From contig NC_084795.1 in the NCBI RefSeq assembly GCF_963169125.1, positions 276,778,122 to 276,842,121 of the forward strand: 64,000 nt of DNA. Reading direction: 5' to 3'. The DNA is from Humulus lupulus. Lineage: Eukaryota > Streptophyta > Magnoliopsida > Rosales > Cannabaceae. Below the pieces are notes generated by a model. It did no database searches. It was not told the DNA's origin and saw only the letters and a list, made by a program, of their open reading frames with translations. The position numbers were made by a program, and so were the translations under genes. Shown one piece after another: positions 57,862 through 64,000 of the stretch; positions within the stretch are counted from its first letter, which is position 1; each line of letters opens with the position of its first letter.

Positions 57862-60443
57862 TGTAACGACCTCCTTACTTAACATACATATATAAAGTGT
57901 AAAACAAAGTTTATCCTTGAATACAACAATACTGAAATTCTGAATTTACAAAAAAACTTTATTAAAAATACATAAGACTATTGTTCACAACTTCAAACCA
58001 TACAGTACTCACAACCAAATAAAAACTTTATCTTACAGACAAATCTTAATACTTTTAGAAACAATTTATGTGGCGTTACTACACTTATAGATGTGTCCTA
58101 CTGATAAATTTAAAAGCTTTATGTAAATTATAAAGTTCACAAAATACTTTTAATGAAATATAGATATAAAATCAAGTTTATCGTTTATTTATAATATAGC
58201 ATGGCAGAACTCCACTCCCTTCAGGTTAGCCCCATATGTACAATCACGTTGGCTCCATGTATACTCATCAATAATTTATATTTGGGGTATCTGACCTACA
58301 ACACAAACATTATCTGATGAGCTAAGGCTCAGTAAGCAGAATAACTTCCCCATATGCATTAAAATAAACGTGCAACATGTTATGTATTTTCTGTCTTTCA
58401 CTTTCCTTTCATTTGGGCCCTAGAGGATGCTCCTGCCGGCATTACATAGGGAATCACATTCCCACATGAACATAAACATGATAATAAGGAATTTCTTCCT
58501 CATAAACATTCATTATATAGGGAAGTACGTGTAATGCCCCAAAATCCCTAATAAGGTTTAGGACATTGATTAGGAGTCTGGGAGGGCCATAATTGATTTA
58601 TTATGCCATTAAATGATTATATACATGTTTATGTGAAATATATTATAATATGATGATAAATGCATGCATATGGGTCCATTTTTAATTATAAGGGCATTTT
58701 GGTAATTTAACCCGTTGAGGGCGTAATTGTGTATTTTCATGCATGTGGGTGAATTATGAATAATACTACATTATATGTGGATTTTTTCGAGCCATTCGGC
58801 ATGAGACGATCATGGAATGCAACTTTTCGGTCTGGTCATAACGGGGTTAATTTCGGGGCTCGGGGTGAGTCTCGAGGTGATTTGATGATTAGAACATTGC
58901 TGGGAATAAAAGGGTAATGAGATATGATTTATTTACATTTGGGAATGTTGAGAATAATGGGAATTGGATGGTGTTAATTATGATTAACGAGATAGGCGGG
59001 AAATGACGATTTTGCCCTTGGTGGCCTTAAGGGGATTGAAATGTCCTAAGGGTATTTTATACTTTTCACCCTAAGGGATATATAGTAGCCATTAGATGGT
59101 TATGGAAGTTAACCAAAACAAAGCACCTCCTCCTTCTTCAACCAATCATCATTTCCTCTTCATTTCTCTTTGGATTTTGAAGCTTTTTTTGAGGAACCAA
59201 GCTTTGTTAATCTAGGGTTGTGTTCCACCATTGAAGAGGGTGCTAAGCTGAGACTAAGGTGAGTTTCTGACCATTAAAACCTTAGTTCTTCCTCTGTTTT
59301 CTCATTGAGTTTCAGTTGGGTTTTTGGTTTGAAAGTTGAATTTCAATAGGAGTTTTTGGCAAGGGTTACTTGGGTTATGATGCCTAGGACATATGTAGAT
59401 GGTTTTTGGGTTCATTTTGGACTTAAAATTAGGTTTGGAAGCTTTAGGTTTAGGTTGGAAATGATGGAGTCGAAGGGGGAAAGATTCAGGGCAAGTCTGG
59501 CTGGTTGTAGTGCTACAGCGCCCACAAGTGGGCGCTACAGCGCTACTCAGGGGGGTTTCAATCTGCTTAGGGCGCTGGGGCGCTAGCTGAGTAGCGCTAC
59601 CATGCTTCTTCAGATTTCTTTTTTGGGCATTTTTAAGGGTTTTTGGCTTGGGGTTTCAATTTCTAAGGCTCGAGATCGAATCTACTCACCGTTTGGGTAC
59701 AATTCGGGGTCCCGAGAGTGAGGTTTAGGTCAAGACCCTTTTATTATTGATTTTCATTAATGGAGATTGTATTTGGTTATGACTAGGTGACCACTAAGGG
59801 ATTAAATGATCGATCGTTCTCAAGGGTTGTTCATTTGTTATTTCTCGCTCGAACCAGAGGTAATAAAACTGCACCCAGTATGTGATGCATGTGATGCACG
59901 AGAAACATATGGTTAGGGCATGCCATGAATGTTGAATATGAGATAGATTAGAGCTTGAGTCTCTGTGTTTGTGCATGATCCTAATTATGCTAGCAATTGT
60001 TAAGTAAGCATGTTGAATGCCCTACATTTGGATATTTGACATGTGATATGTGCCTGGCAGCATTGCTTACTTGTGCGTGGCACTGACTTACTAGTCAGAA
60101 TCGACAATGGTGTCAGAACTGACTGTGAAGCTGTGACTTACTAGTCAAGTTCGACAGTAGTACTGAGCACTGGTCGTATGTTATTAACCTATGATTCAGG
60201 AGCGGCATTAACATCATGAACGCATAGTCGAAAAGATTAGATCTAATCGAATTTTGCATTGAATGAATCATCATGAGCATTAATGCCGGATCGACCTTAA
60301 GTTCGATGAAAACTAAAAGCACTTGCCTAGTTCCATGACTAGTCACTCAGAGCCAGGGCCGGAAGGCCCAGGTGACCGTATCGTCACATGGATAAGGGTA
60401 CGAAACCCACACTAGTGACTTCATGGTCACTCATTTGGTTCAT

Positions 60444-60565
60444 GTTAGTGACTTGCCTATCAGCCACTCATCTAAGGGTGCAGATCCCATGTTAGTGACT
60501 TGCTTATCAATCACTCATCTAAGGGTGCAGATCCCATGTTAGTGACTTACTCCTCAGTCACTCAT
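60444..60565 (+). repeat. 47-bp tandem repeat, about 2.6 copies
   Basis: Units starting 'gttagtgactt' at 60444, 60491 and 60538. The position in the LTR corresponds to the 27-bp array of the 910-12917 element, and the core 'gtgactt...tcagtcact' is again an inverted GTGACT/AGTCAC motif. Confidence 0.85.
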
Positions 60566-61133
60566 TTGATTAGGGCTATAAGCCCCAGCATGGTTATCAG
60601 AACCTCAAGTGTTAATAACTCATCTATTTAGGATTAACTTGATAGTCATCCATACAAGAGGGCAGGGCCCACAACCATCATTATTTGAACTTATCTGCAT
60701 GCGTGATTAAGGCTATTATTACTAGGCATGCACATTATGATTTGATGACATGTTATTACTGTTCATGAGCATATTGAGTTTTCTTGTTGGGCTTCGGCTC
60801 ACGGGTGCTATGTGGTGCAGGTAAAGGCAAAAGAAAGTTAGACCATCCTTGAGTTGGAAAGCTTAGGTGACGATGTGTACATATGCGGCTGCTCGACCGC
60901 CACGGCCGATGGTTTAAAAAGGAACTAGGGTTAAACCCTATTTTGCCGCTTAGGTCGGCTAGTTGTAAATATTTTCTTGTAATTAAACTTTAAATTATAT
61001 TTTTGGGATCCCAATGTATACGTTAAACGTTTTAGTGAAATGTTATATCTTAACCAAAAATTTAACCCTAAACCGCTAATCATACTTAGTTACACAATTA
61101 TGGCCAAATGACTCGGTTAGCGAGTTTAGAACT

Positions 61134-63492
61134 TATAACGCCCTGATTACTCCAAGACCGTTACTGTGAACTTTGAACCGTGCTTAACTCACTAATCGAG
61201 TTCTTTGGTTATAAACGTGTGTCTAGGTGTCATTAATAGGTTAAGGTGACAAACCAATCAAAAAGGAAATGATATATTTTATTTAAAACATAAAACTGTT
61301 CATTGGCCAATAAAATCATTTACAAGTTATTCACAATCCAAAATGGTCATTACAGTGTAAAATTTACAACCCGCCGACCTAAGCGGAAAAAATAAGGTTA
61401 ACCCCCTAGTTCCTCCAAGAAACTCCTTGGCCGTGGTGGTCAAGCGGCCGCATATGTACACATCACCACCTAAGCTTCTCCACTCAAGGTTGGGTGAGCT
61501 TTTCTTTCCCTTTACCTGCACCACATAACATCCACGAGCCAAAGCCCAGCAAGAAAACTCATTACTGCATGTAGATAATATCAAATGATGATCATGATAA
61601 TTATACAGAGCTTATAGCCGCAAACAGATGAGTGCATAACACTTTGAGGTTCTGTTAACCATGATGGGGCTTATAGCCCTAATCAGATGAGTTATTGATA
61701 AGTAAGCCACTAGCTCAAAACCAGATGAGTAGTCACTACGGGCTCAGCACCCATAGCTATGTGACGAAGCAATCACCTGGGCCTTCTGGCCCTGGCTCTA
61801 AATGACTAGCCATAGGCTAGACAAGCGCTTTTAGTTTTCATCGAACTTGAGGTCGGTCCGGCATTAATGCTCATTGTGAGTCATTCAACGCAGATGTCGA
61901 TTAGATCTAATCTTTGTCGGCTTGCATTAAACACGCTAAGATCGTTCTTGACTTATTAGTCAATACCATGTGACCAGTGCTCAGTATTACCGCCGAACTT
62001 GACTAGTGAGTCATAGCTTCACAGTTAACATTGACACTATTGCCAATTCTGACTATTTAGTTAGTGCCATGCACAAGTGAGCAAGATTTGCTAAGCATTT
62101 GATATGCAATCAATGTCCACATTTGAACACTCAACATGCCTCATGAATAACCATGCATGTCACGTATGGGGTGCAATTTTCTTACCTCTGGTTCGGGCAA
62201 GAAATAGTAAAAGAATGACCCTTGAGAAGGATTTATCTTTTAGTTCCTTAGCGGTCACCTAGTCATAACCAATATAAACTCCCATCAATAAAATGAGTAA
62301 TAAAAGGTTCCCGGACCAAGACTTAGCCTCCGGGACGTCGAATCCTACTAAACCGAGTAGTAGGAACGATCCCGAGGCCTAAGGTTTGAGTTTCCATGAT
62401 CAAAACACTACTTTGGCCACAAATGCCCTCAAGTGTCGCGGCCCCACCTCACTGAGCCGCAGCCCCCAGCCATGACAGAGGCGCCAGCCTCAAGCACCTG
62501 CCCAAGTGCCGCGGCTAGCCTCCTAAGCGCTGCGGCCCCCAAGCCCTTCAGTACCACCACCCACCTACACCAAGCTCGGGCCGCGGCACCCAGGAACAGG
62601 GTCGTGACCCCACCTGGAAACTTAGCCATAACCTCGATTTTCCACTTCTAAATCCTTCCAAAAACCTACTCAAACATTTTCAAATCCAAAAATCAAAGTT
62701 CCCAAACATCCCAATTATCCAAAATCATCAAATCCCGAGGCTCAAAAAAATAAAAAACTCATCAACACATAAAATCCAAATCAGAGCTTAGAAACTCGAA
62801 ACTTAAAGCTTGGATTACCTTTGATTAAGTTGTTTCTCGCTAAATCCTTTAGTTAAGAAGCTTCTAATTTTTCCTAGAATCGCTATGCCTCGATCCTCGC
62901 TTGATTCCGAGTCCTAAAACTCAAGTTTCCTTCGAAAATGCGACGCACGGTCAATAGGGATAACAGGTGCAAGAGAAAAGGTGTTTGAACGTAGTTTTTC
63001 CTTCTGACAGGTTACTTCAAGCTTAAGTAATCTCAAGTAAATCCTAATGCTCGGGGTCCCAAAAACGTCTCCGGGGGCAAAATAGTCAAAACTCCCAGAA
63101 TTTCCTCCTGATCTCACTAACTCCCAATATATCATCAAATAATCATTCTCATTGTCCTATATTTCAATAATTGACCCCGTTATGACAAAACCGCTAACTT
63201 GCATCCTAAGATCGTCTCATGTTGAATGGCTCGAACAAATCCACATTGTTATGTGGCCTCAACAATGATTCACCAACATGCATAAAAATACACAATTACG
63301 CCCTCAACGGGCCAAATTACCAAAATGCCCCTACGATGAAATGTGGACCCAGATGCATCCATTTAACATCATATTATAATATAATTCACATAAACATGCA
63401 AATAATAATATAATGGCATAATAAATCAATTATGGCCCTCCCGGCCTACTAATCCAACCATTAAACCACATTAGGGATTTTGAGGCATTACA
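61134..63492 (-). mobile_element. Inverted solo LTR nested in the 58530-63542 LTR
   Basis: It begins TATAACGCCC (probably TGTAACGCCC before mutation) and ends GAGGCATTACA. The host LTR reads '...gcgagtttag' before and 'cactgttt' after, as expected at this place. Flanking GAACT (61129-61133) and ACACT (63493-63497) are consistent with one GCACT duplication that has decayed. 2359 bp. A G+C-rich part lies at 62434-62605. Confidence 0.8.
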
Positions 63493-64000
63493 ACACTGTT
63501 TAAAATGCACACCGTAACGGTCCCTGGAGTTTAGGGCGTTCAGTACGTCTCCCTTATTACATTTTGGGACATAGGTCTCCTACGCAACACCTCTACTTTA
63601 ATGCTTTCAATAATTTATCTGTAAACATTAAGCGTGCTTATGCATAATAAATATAACATGCTTGAAAATAACTTATGCATAAATACAATATGTCAGAATA
63701 ACATGTAAAGCATATAATTTCACATAAGACACATAAAAGACTTGTGTTGTAGATGAGGATTCTACTTACCTTGCGTCTTGATAAAACAACTGAAATTGTT
63801 AGCTTCCTGATAAAATCACAAGCTATTAACTTACATAAAATCTACATGATGTAATTTTAGTGTATAATTGTTATTATTCCATTTTTCCTATTTTATTGTT
63901 TATTTTATGTCCAGGCGTATGGTCATGTCCATGGAAAGATCCCGGTCTAAAAGTCGTGGTCATGGTTATACGGAAATGTCCAGGTCATAATATCAGTCCA

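Larger units (their letters stand above)
58530..63542 (+). mobile_element. Solo LTR of the Tekay-like family, split by an inverted solo LTR
   Basis: It begins TGTAATGCCCC and ends AGGGCGTTCA, with perfect GTACG copies at 58525-58529 and 63543-63547. Without the nested LTR it is about 2.65 kb. It is colinear with 910-6039: the start block, a GCGC-rich part (59505-59605), the late block 'gtgcaggtaaaggcaaaaga' (60816) and the end. In place of the 27-bp array it has a 47-bp repeat. No internal region. Confidence 0.9.
51252..64000 (-). mobile_element. Gag-only Athila-like Ty3/gypsy element, runs past the window end
   Basis: The 3' LTR is at 51252-52590 and the 5' LTR starts at 57422 (minus-strand reading), both with the end TGTTGTGTAAAATCG on the plus strand. 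A GGCGCC-type primer-binding site abuts the right LTR. Without the nested solo LTR the interior is about 2.6 kb and codes only for a broken gag; no RT or integrase motif is visible, so it is non-autonomous. The right LTR is interrupted at 57862 by another LTR. The left flank duplication is TCTAT (51247-51251); its partner lies outside. Confidence 0.8.
57862..64000 (-). mobile_element. Partial LTR of another family, split by a nested solo LTR and cut by the window end
   Basis: It begins TGTAACGACC after GGTAT and holds the inverted late-LTR block 'ctgatgagctaaggctcagt' (58314), so it is on the minus strand. It continues after the nested element at 63548 and is still running at 64000. No coding seen. 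Confidence 0.7.

Overview
This window is a gene-poor, transposon-packed block of plant nuclear DNA. I find no cellular protein-coding gene, tRNA, rRNA gene or CRISPR array that I can support. The evidence is plant-type retrotransposons: chromovirus/Tekay-like and Tat-like Ty3/gypsy elements, an Athila-like gag, a Cassandra element whose LTRs carry 5S-rRNA-like sequence, an L1-type LINE, hAT-type and foldback MITEs, and initiator-Met-tRNA primer-binding sites in an A+T-rich background. The mix suggests a dicot. A Rosales/Cannabaceae-type genome (hemp or hop) is my guess from the look of the LTR families, not something shown by the sequence.

Left block (1-18631) is a stack of nested insertions. 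An old LTR (1-909, resuming at 12923) was split by a Tekay-like element (910-12917, target duplication GTGGC). That element's 5' LTR was itself split by a reverse solo LTR (1577-3841, duplication GAAAA), and its 3' LTR border was hit by another solo LTR (9781-10537, duplication GTTGT). Its gag and pol survive only as decayed fragments. A second partial LTR ends at 15042. Next comes a 5'-truncated LINE on the minus strand (15360-18615, 16-bp duplication) split by a reverse solo LTR (16378-18233, duplication CACTC).

Middle block (18632-36392) is A+T-rich and holds small elements: several foldback MITEs, two hAT-like MITEs (one with a perfect 8-bp duplication), a candidate non-autonomous Helitron, an intact 492-bp TRIM plus a broken relative, and an 860-bp solo LTR. 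The rest is unannotatable low-complexity sequence.

Right block: 36398-48071 is a complete Tat-lineage Ty3/gypsy element (590-bp LTRs, duplication CTCAT) with gag, protease, RT, RNase H, a second RNase H and integrase on the plus strand. On the minus strand, between pol and the 3' LTR, lies an apparently spliced antisense gene (43990-46648) whose four inferred exons add up to one 790-codon frame. This is the most interesting object here. A complete Cassandra element (49425-50240) follows. A minus-strand, gag-only Athila-like element then starts at 51252 and runs past the window end, carrying a solo LTR at 53975-56164 and, inside its right LTR, a further LTR (from 57862) that holds a solo LTR (58530-63542) containing another solo LTR (61134-63492).

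The retrotransposon genes are broken mainly by stop codons that look like C-to-T (or G-to-A) changes, as expected for heavily methylated plant transposons. Seven solo LTRs with visible or decayed target duplications show that LTR-LTR recombination has been removing internal regions here.
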